The notes beneath the pieces are model-generated. The model did no database searches, was not told the origin of the DNA, and worked only from the letters and a program-made list of their open reading frames with translations. From Rhizobium mayense (GTDB lineage Bacteria > Pseudomonadota > Alphaproteobacteria > Rhizobiales > Rhizobiaceae): a DNA stretch of 64,000 nucleotides. The position numbers and the translations under genes are program-made. Below, one piece after another: positions 1 through 11,000 of the stretch; positions within the stretch are counted from its first letter, which is position 1, and the number at the start of each line of letters is the position of its first letter. Location: positions 31,309 to 95,308 of the forward strand of contig NZ_JARFYM010000025.1 in assembly GCF_030272705.1 (NCBI RefSeq), read 5' to 3'.

Positions 1-1
1 C

Positions 2-376
2 GTGATCGATGGCTGCATGCGCGATCGGCCCAATGTCGAGAAGCTGGATCTACCTTTATGGCTGCGCGGCTGGACGCCCAACTATCATGTGCAGACCGGC
101 ATCTATCCCAACGCCGTTAACGTTCCAATCGCCTGCGGCGGCGTCACAGTAATCCCCGGAGACATCATCGTCGCCGACGATGATGGGGTGGTGGTGCTTC
201 CAGTCGCAATGGCCTCGAAGGTAATCGAAGAATCGCAAAAGCATCACGAGTGGGAGGAGTTCTCGCGATTGAAGCTCATGGAGGGCGGGTCGCTGCAGCG
301 TTACTATCCGCTGCATGACGATGCCCGCGGAGAATACGAAGAGTGGCGCAAAACAAACCGCGTGGGAACAACTTAG
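2..376 (+). CDS. RraA-like aldolase/regulator family protein, C-terminal part (cut by window edge)
   Basis: The reading frame is open from the first bases of the window to a TAG at 374-376, so only about 124 C-terminal residues are present and the true start lies outside. The segment with GGVTVIPGDIIVADDDGVVV is the characteristic late motif of the RraA-like fold, which includes 4-hydroxy-4-methyl-2-oxoglutarate and 4-carboxy-4-hydroxy-2-oxoadipate aldolases as well as RNase E regulator RraA. The long charged tail after this motif (EEWRKTNRV) is typical of the metabolic members rather than of RraA itself. A second, full-length member of the family is at 51683-52354. The exact substrate cannot be told from the fragment. 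Confidence 0.75.
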   Translation: MIDGCMRDRPNVEKLDLPLWLRGWTPNYHVQTGIYPNAVNVPIACGGVTVIPGDIIVADDDGVVVLPVAMASKVIEESQKHHEWEEFSRLKLMEGGSLQRYYPLHDDARGEYEEWRKTNRVGTT

Positions 377-525
377 CCAATGAATAACGGGGAACTTTCT
401 GGGGTATTGCCGGCGTCTACACAAAAAGCACGGAGTCGAATGTCGCCGCAGGTGCCTGGTTTCAATCTGGTATCCGGGATCCGACCGCCGAGTTCGCCAA
501 TTGACGCCCAAAGTCGTCGGGGCGT

Positions 526-598
526 GCTGAAGGCTAGCTTTCGCTCCACGCAATGCGCGGGCGCGCAAGTAATTCCGCATTCAGATGCACCGGCCAAC
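526..598 (+). repeat. Left copy of direct repeat flanking the HNH gene
   Basis: This block (GCTGAAGGC, AGCTTTCGC, AATGCG, then GCGCAAGTAATTCCGCATTC) recurs in the same orientation at 1574-1639, with several substitutions and an 8-base difference near its middle. The two copies lie just outside the HNH endonuclease gene. Neither copy is part of a recognisable gene. Confidence 0.7.
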
Positions 599-647
599 GG
601 CTGCTCTTGGCGAGAATCGAACGGCCAGCACTGTCATCGCCAATAAA

Positions 648-1559
648 TCAGTGTTTGAAACAATTCTCACGGTGCCACCGCAGAAATCGAGGATGTGGCC
701 GCTCGATTGGTCGTAGAGGCGCAATCGCCCTTCCTGTTTTGTTGATCACACCTCGGATGCTATCGGGATCGTTGGCTTGCCGAGAAATCAAGATGTCAAG
801 TTCATCGGTAAGACTGATCAGTCCGCGGTCGAACATCCAGTGCGCCGTGCCAGATAGCGCAATGCCGTTGCCAAGAATATCGGGTCCGTTCGCCTCTAGT
901 GGCCGGATATGTCCAGCATCGACTTCCGCGCGTCCGCCGCCGTTGATGAGCTTCAATCCAGTGATTGCGCATCGTTTGTCATAGGCGTGCAAAACGAGCC
1001 GGCGAAATATTCGGCTACGAACGATCCGCGACGACAATTGTGCAACGCGCTCCCGCTCTTGCTCGAACATGAACGGTGCCTGAGCTCCGTCTTCGAAGCC
1101 GTCGACAGAATGTGAAGGTATCTGGTCGCCCAGGCGGGGCAATTCTGGTTCTTGTTCATCAAGACCAGCCGACAGGATACGATTGAAATCCGCCCCGGAA
1201 ATGGGTCGTACCGCTGCCTGCGCTCTTCCAGAAATCCGACCATCATCGTTCAGGACACCGCGTTCGATAACGCCATCTGTTCCACTGAACGGAACGGCAT
1301 TGATGAAATCTAGGTAACTCCCTGGTTCTATCAGCGCCAGATACATGCCAGGCGCCTTCGGATCCGGGATGACCTGGGCAACCTTTGCTACGGCGAAATA
1401 GCCGCGCGTCGCAGCAACTTTGCGCGGCTCACAGTAGATGATCCAGTCTCCGACACAGGCTTGAACGCGGCCAAGATACTGGCTCGGGAACTGGTATTGT
1501 TCCGCCGGGCTGTCGTCGTAGATCGAATCTGAGCGATGGATAAAAACCCCGAATCCCAT
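648..1559 (-). CDS. HNH endonuclease with N-terminal PUA/EVE-like region
   Basis: This 303-residue protein has a C-terminal HNH nuclease domain of the HNH_2 kind. A Cys-containing strand (RCAITGLK) is followed by AEVDAGHIRPL and then GIALSGTAHWMFDRGLISL, the His-metal core seen in this family. Residues 1-130 or so (start MGFGVFIHRSDSIYDD) resemble the small beta-barrel domains (PUA/EVE-like) that precede HNH nucleases in modification-dependent restriction enzymes; that part is an inference from pattern only. The ATG at 1559 is used because no better in-frame start is near, although its ribosome-binding site is weak. No methylase or partner gene is adjacent. The gene fits exactly between two direct repeats, which suggests it arrived as a small cargo unit. 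Confidence 0.7.
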   Translation of the reverse strand: MGFGVFIHRSDSIYDDSPAEQYQFPSQYLGRVQACVGDWIIYCEPRKVAATRGYFAVAKVAQVIPDPKAPGMYLALIEPGSYLDFINAVPFSGTDGVIERGVLNDDGRISGRAQAAVRPISGADFNRILSAGLDEQEPELPRLGDQIPSHSVDGFEDGAQAPFMFEQERERVAQLSSRIVRSRIFRRLVLHAYDKRCAITGLKLINGGGRAEVDAGHIRPLEANGPDILGNGIALSGTAHWMFDRGLISLTDELDILISRQANDPDSIRGVINKTGRAIAPLRPIERPHPRFLRWHRENCFKH

Positions 1560-1573
1560 GCAGCACGCTTAGC

Positions 1574-1639
1574 GCTGAAGGCAAGCTTTCGCAATGCGTG
1601 GGGGGCGCAAGTAATTCCGCATTCAGATACACGGCAAAC
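1574..1639 (+). repeat. Right copy of direct repeat flanking the HNH gene
   Basis: This copy is shorter by 7-8 bases than the one at 526-598, mainly by lacking CTCCACGC in the middle. The longest identical run is the 20 bases around CAAGTAATTCCGCATTCAGA. It begins 15 bases upstream of the HNH start codon. Confidence 0.7.
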
Positions 1640-1974
1640 AACCCACTCCTCCATGACGTCCTCCAGGGACGCGCCCTGCGCCTGCTCACCAGGCGGCGTC
1701 TCGAAGCGCACCTCACCTATCAAACCTTCAGAGTGTTCGGCGCGATCATTCCGGATCTCGATTATGTTCTCGCAATAGAAATGGCGGACCTCCCGACACC
1801 GGCAAGTTCGATCCTGCCGCTGTGTCTGCGACCCGCTCTTCAAGCAGTAATGGCCATCGTTGCGCGAACCGGACCGGAGTTGCTTGATATGCTGCGTGGC
1901 CGGAGGGTCCGACCGTTAAGGCGATGCCTCCCGATCGACACATGCTGTGCCATGTCGGCAGCATCGATTTCAAT
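1640..1974. other. Spacer without recognisable gene
   Basis: Between the right repeat and the adhesin terminator there is GC-rich sequence with short open frames on both strands, none with a family signature or convincing ribosome-binding site. It may be decayed coding DNA belonging to the repeat element, but nothing identifiable remains. Confidence 0.5.
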
Positions 1975-2002
1975 GAAAAACGGCGCGTCCGAGACGCGCC
2001 GC
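1975..2002 (-). terminator. Rho-independent terminator of the adhesin gene
   Basis: A perfect 9-bp stem (CGGCGCGTC at 1981-1989 with GACGCGCCG at 1993-2001) with a 3-base loop is followed, on the minus strand, by five T residues (A run at 1976-1980). It lies 30 bases past the adhesin stop codon. Confidence 0.9.
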
Positions 2003-2031
2003 TTCGAGATCTTGGTGCCGCTGGAAAGGCG

Positions 2032-5000
2032 TCAAGCGCCAGCAGTTTGCGTATGGGTCGCAAGCTGCTCATCGTGGTTGTTGAACAGCACGTGGACAGC
2101 ATCGTGGCCGGTCGGGGCGTAGTTCTGCAACGTAGCGACGACATGGGTTTCCGAACCCGAGTTGATGCTGATCTTCGTCGAATTGGTTGCGGTATCGACC
2201 GCCGCCGTCATCGACGCGACAGCGCTCGCCTCGGTCATGCCCGGATGTTCGCCGACCAGTGCGTTCAGCAGGTTCGACACATCCAGCTTGTCCCCCTCTC
2301 CCTTCGGGCTGAAGTCGGTGATGACGTCGGCCATGTTGAGGTTGTGCAGAGCCTGGGCATCGAGCACGAAGATATCCGCACCAGGGCCACCGGTCATGGT
2401 GAAGCCGCCGCCACTCGTCAGCGTGTCGTTGCCGTCGGTACCATAGAGGTGGCCGAAGTCGATCTCGGCATAGGCGCCGTCGTGGCTGAGCGAGAAGTCG
2501 CTGGCCGAGTAATCGCCTATGAGACCGATCGCGGCGGTGTGGGTACCGTCGGTGACGGTGAGCACGCCGCCGGTCTTCGCCGCGTTTTCGGCATAGGAGA
2601 AGCTGGCAGTCGCGGCAGAGATGTCGCCAAACCGCAGCGTGTCATTGCCGTCGAGGCCGGCGATCGTACCGGTGAAGGCTGCCGCGTGGTCGATGGTGAT
2701 GGTGGCCCGGGCGTCCGTGTTCAACGTGATCGCCTCGCTGAATGAACCGCCGATTTCGAGGCCAGCATGACCCGACACCAGCACCGTGCCGCTGCCGCTG
2801 ACATTGCCCTCGAGATTGATATTGCCGCCATTCGCCCACAATGTGCCGTCATTGACGACGCCGCTGTGTATGTCGAGTCCGCCGGTCCCGGTCGCCTCCA
2901 TCGTGCCGGTATTGCTCACCGCGTTGACACCGGTGTCGATGACGAGCGCGTGGCTGCCGTCGGCAATGATCGTGCCCTCGTTGACCAGCGTCAGGTGACC
3001 GTCGCCGAGTTGGCCGGCGCCGGAGATGGTGTTGTCAACATTGGTCAGCGTGACATTGTCACCGCTGCCGAAGATGACGTTGGACGCATCATCGGACAGC
3101 GTCACCGTGCCGCCGCCGGTCAGCGTGAGGCCGTGTTGCACGATTTCGAAGGCCGTCTCGCTGCCGGTCGAAGCGAGGTGGATGCTGCCGGTATTGTCGA
3201 GCGTGCCGCTAATCGGCATCAGCGCGCCGTCGCTCAGCACCATATCGCCGGTATTGTGCGTTACCACCGTCTCGTTGAAGAGGAAGTCGTCCGCCGTAAG
3301 CGCCGCGGCGCTGACGCCCGCCAAGGTAATGGTCTCGCCATCGCCGAGCGTGATAACGGCATTGCCCGATGCGTCGGTCGACAGATGGGCCTGAACGTCC
3401 GCGAAGCTTGAGAAGCCCGCGAAGCCGACCAGATCGATCTTATCATGCGCCGTGTCGAAGTTGTGCACGACGTCGGCACCGATGGTGTTCGCGAAGACCA
3501 GCGTGTCGTTTGCGCTCGATGCAGTGAGCGTATCGTCGCCCGACCAGGCGAAAATCGGCGCTCCTTTGGCATAGGCTTCAACGTTGTCGGCCACAGTGGC
3601 CATGCCAGTCGAGCCGTCCGCATTGGTCCAGGTCTCGGTGACCTGTAGGACCAGTGCGCCGGTAACGCCTTGGGGCGACGTGACCGTCAGCGACGACGGA
3701 TCGCTAGTGGAAACCGACCAGGTACCGTCGGCATTCTGCGTACCGCCGCTCAACGTCCAACCGGTGTGCAGGCCGGCAACGGTGACCAGCACCGCGCCGA
3801 CATGATCCGACGGAGCAGAGAGTGCAAGGTTCATCGCCTCGCCAGAAGTGCCGGCGGGCATATTGGAATATGTATAGTCCACATGCACAACCGCAGAGGA
3901 TGATCCACCATCGCCGTCGCTGACAGTAAAAGTAACAGTCCGGTCGCCTCCCGAATTCGAGGTCGAGCTGAATTGAATGTCCTTCAGCAACGCGGTTACC
4001 GCAGCCGGCGTAGCATTCGTGTTGAAGCTAATCGTCAGCGTTGCACCACCATCGCTGGATGTGAGGGTACCAATGTTCTTCCCGTTATAAGAAAGATTGC
4101 CGGAGGTCGCACCTGAAACGCTCAATTTGACCGAGGAACCCGTCGATTGGACGACAAGTGTTCCACCGCTGAAATTGGTGGAGTCAGCGTCTGTGACCAG
4201 AGCGTGCGGTGCCAGATTAACGGCGCCGGTCTTCGCTTTGTAGCTGATTGATGAATCGCTTCCAGCGGTCGAAGTATTCAGATCCAGTACCGGCGCCACA
4301 TCTTGGTGCGCGGCGACAGTAAGCGTCGTTGTGCTCACGCTACTGTCGACCGCCCCATCATTGACGGACCAACTGATCGTCCGGGTGGCTGTGCTGGAGC
4401 TCGTCGACGAGAACGTGACGCTGTCCAGGACCGCCTGGTAATGCGCCAGCGTGTCGTTGCCTGTCAGCGTCAATACGCCGGTTGTGGCGTTGTAGCTTGC
4501 CGTAATCGACGTCCCCGTCAGCGCTACTGACAATACGTCGCCGCTCGCAAAGCCGCTCGAAATGGAAACCTTGGCTGACGCCAGTGTCGTATTGTCGACG
4601 TCGGCCACGGTCGTCGTGCTCGACAGCACCATCGCGGCGTCTCCCGCGGTATAGGACGCAGTCGAAGCAGTGCTGCTCAGCACCGGGGCATCGTTCGTGC
4701 CGTTAACCGTCACGATGACCGTCTGCGTCGTGACGCCACCTTGGCCATCGCTCAGCTGAACCGTGAAGCTTTCCTGCGGATGATCCGAAGCATTCAGCGA
4801 ATCGGCCTTCGATTGATCCAATACATAGCTCCAGGTGCCGTTAGCACCGACACTCAGCGTGCCGTAAGCGCCCGTAACCGACCCATTTTGATTTCCTGTC
4901 TGGCCGCTGTCCGCAACCACCGACCACGTCAAAGACGTGTTGTCGACATCAGCCCCCGTCAGATGGCCGGAAACCGAATTATGCGCGCTGTCGTCAGCAA

Positions 5001-8000
5001 CGTTAACACCGGCCTCCCTCACTGCACCGCTGGCACTGTCGCCGCTGGCGATCGAGATCGTTGGCGCGTCGTTCGTGCCGTTGACGGTGATGTTGACCTG
5101 CTGCGTAGCAATGCCGCCATGGCCGTCCGCGACTTCGACCGTGAAGCTGTCGACCTTCTGATCGCCAAGCTGCAGCGAGTTGGCCGCCGTTTCGTTGATC
5201 GTGTAGGTCCACTTGCCGGTGCTCGCGTCCATCTGGAGCGTGCCGTAGGTGCCCGGCATCGACGACACAGTCGTCTGGCCCGAGACGATCGACCAGGTCG
5301 CGGTGTCGCCGTGGTCGACATCGCTGCTTGCCATGACGCCAGAAACGGACGATGTCCCAACTGCATGGCCGGTCGTATCCAAGCCTTGCTCGACGACCGA
5401 ACCGGTCATCTGGCTCGATGCCAGGATAACAGGCGCATCGTTGGTGCCGGTAACCGTCAGCTCGTAGACCCCGGAGGTGACGCTGCCGTTGCGATCCGTC
5501 ACTTCGAAGGGAATGCTGATCTTGGCGATCTCGCCAGCGCCAAGCGCGTCGAAGGCCGTGCCTGGGGTTACCGTAATGGTCGAGCCGTCGAAGCTCAATT
5601 GTGGCATGCCGAGGGTGATGCCCTGTGGACCGGAGACCACCGCATGCGCGGTGTCGAAGGTAAGCGCACCCGTGGTGCCCTGACCGTCGGCGCCGTAGTT
5701 GAACTGGGCCGAGCCGAAGGTGAAACTGTGGGTATCGTTCTCGTTCATTGCATCGGCGATGACCGGCAGCGACGTTGCCGATGCGGCGGTCAGCGAGACA
5801 TTGGCGAGATAGGTGCCGGTGTTGTCGCTAGCAGTGCCGACTTCGACGAAGGAGATCGTGTTGTCGCTGCCGTGTGCCGTCAGCGGCAGGGTGATGGTCG
5901 ACATAGGCCCGGCGCCAGGCGTCGGCGTCAGCGTATCGACCAGCTCTCCATTCCACCAGACCTGCACCGCGGCGGTGCCGTTGGCGGGCGTGCCATACTC
6001 GAAGCTTAGAACGTAGCTTGCACCATCAGTCAGACCGTGAACGGTCTGCGAAATCGCGATATTGCCCGGAGAAGCGCCGAGATCGATCATCGGCGCGCCG
6101 TTGGACGACGTAACGCCGTTATAGTTGCTGGCAATCTCTTCAAGGCGCACGCCGGTCTGGCCTGGCTCGGTGCCGGAAATTGTCCAGCCGGTGCCTTCGG
6201 TCGCCCAGATGAAGCCGCTGCCATTCGTCCAGGCGGATGCCGTTGCATGGGCGAAATCGCCGTCGACCAGAAGGTTCGCGGCAACAGCATGGCCAGCAGT
6301 ATCCTGCGCGCCGATGATGACCGGGAAGTCGTCGGAACCGTTGATCGTCACCGTCAGCGTCTGCGTGCTGGTGCCGCCGTGATTGTCGGTGATCGTGAAG
6401 GTGAACTTGTCGGTCAGCGTCTCGTTCGGGATGAGATGCTGCACGGCCGGATCGGCATTGTTCAGGACATAGGTGTATGCACCGGTGGTGCTGTCCCACG
6501 TCAGCGTGCCGTAGGTGCCCGCGACCCCTGCATGGCCGTCGGCGACGTCACCGACCTTGGCGACTGACAGAACATCCAGGTGGTCGACGTCGCTGGCCCC
6601 CGCAAGAAGGCTGCCGGTCGCCGTGACTGCCGTGTCCTCAGTCGCAGAGGCTACCTCGGCAGCGGCGATCGGCGCATCGTTCGTGCCTATGACGTTGATC
6701 GTGATCGTCGCGGAGCTTTGGACACCGTGAGCGTCCTGAACGGTATAGTCGAAGACCTCCTTGACCTTTTCGCCCTGGCTGAGGGAGTTGGTCGCATCCT
6801 TCGTGTCGTCGAGCGTATAGCTGTAATCGCCGTTGGCGTAGATGGTCAGCTTGCCATAGGTGCCGTCAATAACTGTCGGGCCGGAGCTCGCCACATTGGC
6901 AACCGCAGACGGCGTCGTTCCCGCATTGATACCGACGACCGTCAACGTATCGAACTTGTTGGTGTTCGCATCCGTTGCATGGTTGCCGTTGAAAATGAAG
7001 CCTTCGACGCTTTCGGCGGAGCTGTCTTCGGTCACCGGGCTCAAGGCGGTGAAGTTGTTTGCCACAGGCGCAACGTTCATCAACTGGCTGAGCGACAGCG
7101 TGCCGCCGGCACCACCGTTTTCGCCCATGAAGGTGAACTGCTCGACATTGGTGACGGTGATCGTCTCGGTGCCGTTCGTCAGCGTATAGCTGCCGGTGCC
7201 GTCGTCGGTGCCGGTGTGGGTCACCGTCCAGTCGGCCCATTTGCCGGCAAGCTTCAGCGTGTCGGTGTCGCTGCCTGCGGTTGCAACGGGATCGTTGTCG
7301 TTGATGACGATGTGGACATTGCCGGTGAGGCCGGTCATGTCGAAGGTATCGTTGCCGCTACCGCTGTTGACGACGATCGTGTCGGGCGCCAGCGCCGTAT
7401 CGCTGACATTGCCGAAGACGATCGTGTTGCCGGCGCTGCCGCCGAGATCGAGGTAAAGGTCCTCGATGCCGTCGGCACGGACGCTGCCGCCGCCGCTGAT
7501 GCCGATGGTCAGATCGGCATGGTCGTCGGCCGATGCGATGTTGCCGGCATCGCCGAGGGCAATCTCGCCAATCGTGTAGGTGTGACTGTTGCCATCGCCG
7601 ACGATATGCAGTTCGTCGGTGTCGGTTTCCTTACCGCCAACCAAGGTCGCACCGCCGTCGATACGGTCGTTGCCGGAACCGACGATGTAGTAGATCTTGT
7701 CGCTGCCTGTGCCGCCGAGGATCGTGTCGTTGCCCGTACCGGCGACGATGGTGTCGTTGCCGGAGCCGCCGATCAGCGTGTCGTTGCCGGCACCGCCGAA
7801 GATGACGTCGTCGCCGGCACCGCCGTCGATGGTAACGCCACCACCCGCTGCATCGCTCATGTAGGTCTTGGAGACTGCGATCAGGTCGTTGCTGTCGGTG
7901 CCAACGATGTGTTCGACGCCCTGGAGCTGCAGGCCCGCGTTCGAGCGGTAGTCGAGGACGTAGCCGTTAGAACCGGAACCCTGCAGATAGAGCGTATCGT

Positions 8001-11000
8001 CGCCGGCGCCGCCATTGACGTTGTCACCGGTGCCGGACTTGCCGGCAAGCGAGACCTCGATATTGACGCCGGCGCCGAGGTCGAAGCTGCGCGGTGCATA
8101 GCCTCCGGCATCGGCAATATCGGCAGACAGATAGATCTTGTCGTTACCGGCGCCGGCATCGATGTTATCAGAGCCGGTGCCGGCCTTGATGATATCGTCA
8201 CCGGAACCGCCGATGATGGTGTCGCCGTGGTTCGAACCGACCAGGGTCACGCCGGTTGCATTGCCGGCATTGGTCAGTGTCCAGCCATTGCCGCCGGCAG
8301 CCGACAGGTCAATGTCATGGCCATTGGCATTGATCGTTGCCGTCCCGCTGTTGACCGTGTCGCTCGTTGCGGTCCAGTCACCGGTGGCGGTGATGGCAGC
8401 GGTCGCGCCGTTCAGAACCTTGACGATATCTTGGTCGTGAAGATCGGTGACGGTGACCGTTCCGCTGGCAGCCACGAAGGTGTCGTTACCTGCGCCGCCC
8501 GTTAGCGTATCGCCGGCACCGCCAACCAGCGTGTCGTCGCCGCTGGTGCCGATGACATGCGTCATATCGGCTACGTTGTCTCTGCCGACAACATGGAGCG
8601 CGCCGGCATCGGTTGCCGTATTGGCGGCAATCGTCTGCGAGCCGACGGTCTCGCTGACGTCGGAGAGGTTGACGGTAACGCCGGTCGAGATGGCGGAGTA
8701 GTCGATCGTCTGAGCGGTTACCGTGCCGGCTGCGTTCACTTCGACCGTGAAGCTGCCGCTTGCCTTATCATTGTCGCCGTCCGTGGCCGTGTAGCCGAAG
8801 GTCAGATCGATCGCATGGCTGCCATTGGAAGCGATGGCGTCGGAATGATCGAGCGGCTGGAGGAGCGTGAACGTATAGGAGCCGGAGAGTGCGAGCGCCA
8901 CGGTGAAGACCACGTTGGCCGCATCCGCCTCCGTCGGCATCGCTCCCGTATAGGCCACCAGCAGGCTGCCGATGAAGGCATAGGCCAGCGGCTTTCCGTT
9001 CGACGACAGACCGCTCGGACCCGTCACGTTGCTTGCGGCGGATGCGTTGCTGAAGACGACGCTCTTGGCGCCGTCGGCGCCGAAGCTGATCGCCAGCGAA
9101 CCCGTAGCAGTCGGATGCGTCGTCGCCAGGTCGTTTTCACCGACGCCGCCGATAGCCACGCTTGCGATGGTCGGAACGTCGTCCTTGAAGGTGATGACAC
9201 CGGACAGGTCGGCAGACTTGCTTGCCGTATCGCCGTCGCCATCGGTCACCGTCACCACTGCGCTCAGGGAGCCGGTGGCAAGGTTCAGGTGGTCGACCGG
9301 GTTGTTGTTGACGATGTCCTTCAACGCCACGTTTTCCGTGACGTTGAGTGCGCCGCTGCCGGAGTCGATGGAGATCGTAAAGGCAATGTGCGTCTTGCCG
9401 TCGGAGTCGGTGTAGACGCCGTTGACCGTCCCTGCCGACTGTTGCTGCAGCGTGATCGCATGATTGTCGATGGTCGAGAGGCCGGAATTCCCATTGTTGC
9501 CGACCTGCAGAGAATAGACCTGCGAGGCAAGGCCGTCGGCGCCGGCATTGACGACCGCCGTGACGATCGAATGCGTTCCGGTCGTGGCGCTGACCGGGGA
9601 GGACGGCGTCAGGCCGTGTTCGTCCACGGTGATCGCCTGGCTCTTGTCGACCACGAAGGACGAGATGGACGGGCTGTCGTCGGTGACATCGACCGAGAAG
9701 CTCTGCGTGCCGGTCGTGGTATCCCCGTCACCGTCATGGCCGGCAACCTGGAAGGTCAGCTTGATATCCGAAAGGTTGGTTTGGCCGTTGACGTCGTCGA
9801 GCGCCTTGTAGAGCGTAAAGTTGTAGGCGCCGCTGGCGTGAGCACTGTCCTGAGACAGGTCGACCTTGAAGACCCAGCTCGACTGGTCGGCGGCATTGCT
9901 GCCGGTGTAGGCGATCAGGGTCATGCCGTCGCTGCTGACCGAGTAGGACAGCGCATGGCCGCCGGAGCTGAGCTTGGTCGCATCGAGGCTCTGATTGTTG
10001 CCGTAGCTCGCGGTGAAATAGCTGCCGTTCGAACGGGCGACAAAGGTAACGGCATGAGCAGCCGGACCATCGGCGCCGAAGGCGAAATTGAGCGCAACCG
10101 CGCCGGTGCTGACGCCGGAAGGCGAGATCGCGCCCGAATTCGTCAAGAGGCTGTGCTCGGCAAGCGTCTTCGTCGACACGGCGTTGCCGATCGACGGGCC
10201 GTCATCATCGAAGCGAATGCTGCTGCCGATGGAAACGGACGTGCTGACAGTGTCGCCGTCGCTATCGGTCGCGCTCAGCACTGCCGAAAGCTTGCCGGTG
10301 AGATCGACCGTATCGCCGTCCGACTTCGACGTATTCGGGTTGGCGAGCGCCATGTACTGGGCGATGCTGACCTTGCCGCTGTCATCGATGCGGATCGCAA
10401 AGGCGATCTCGCCGTCCGCGATCTTGCCGACAACCGTGCCGTCGGCGAGCTGGGAGAGCGTGATCGTCTGACCTGCCGTCGTCGTCAGGCCGGAGTCCGC
10501 ATTGTCGATATGGAGTGTCAGGCTGCTTGTCGCACCCGTCGCATCGTCGGCGCCCATCGAGACCGACGGAGAAACGACGCCATGCTGCGCGTAGACCGTC
10601 GACATGTGAGGATCGTTGCCGCCGGTGATGCCGGCAAACAGGCCTCTGATCGAATTGCTGGCGCTGACGTCGTCATCGCCTCTGCCGCTCTCGTCGATCG
10701 TGATCGAGCCCGTCAGGGCCAGACTGACCTTCGGAACGTCGTCGACGATGGTGACCTTCAAGGCGCCCGTCAGCGTCACGCTGTCGCCATCACCGTCGGT
10801 CGCCTGGATGACGGAGCCGAAATCGATGGCCGAGATCGAACCATTGCCGGAGCGCAGGTCGTTGCCGGGGCCGGCGACATTGTCGAGCTGGTCGTACTGC
10901 TGGAAGGTGAAGCTGCCGTCGGCGGACAACGACAATGACAGGACCGGGCGGTCGAGAAGTGGATTGTAGCCGCTGTGGTGGTCATTATCGACATAGCCGA

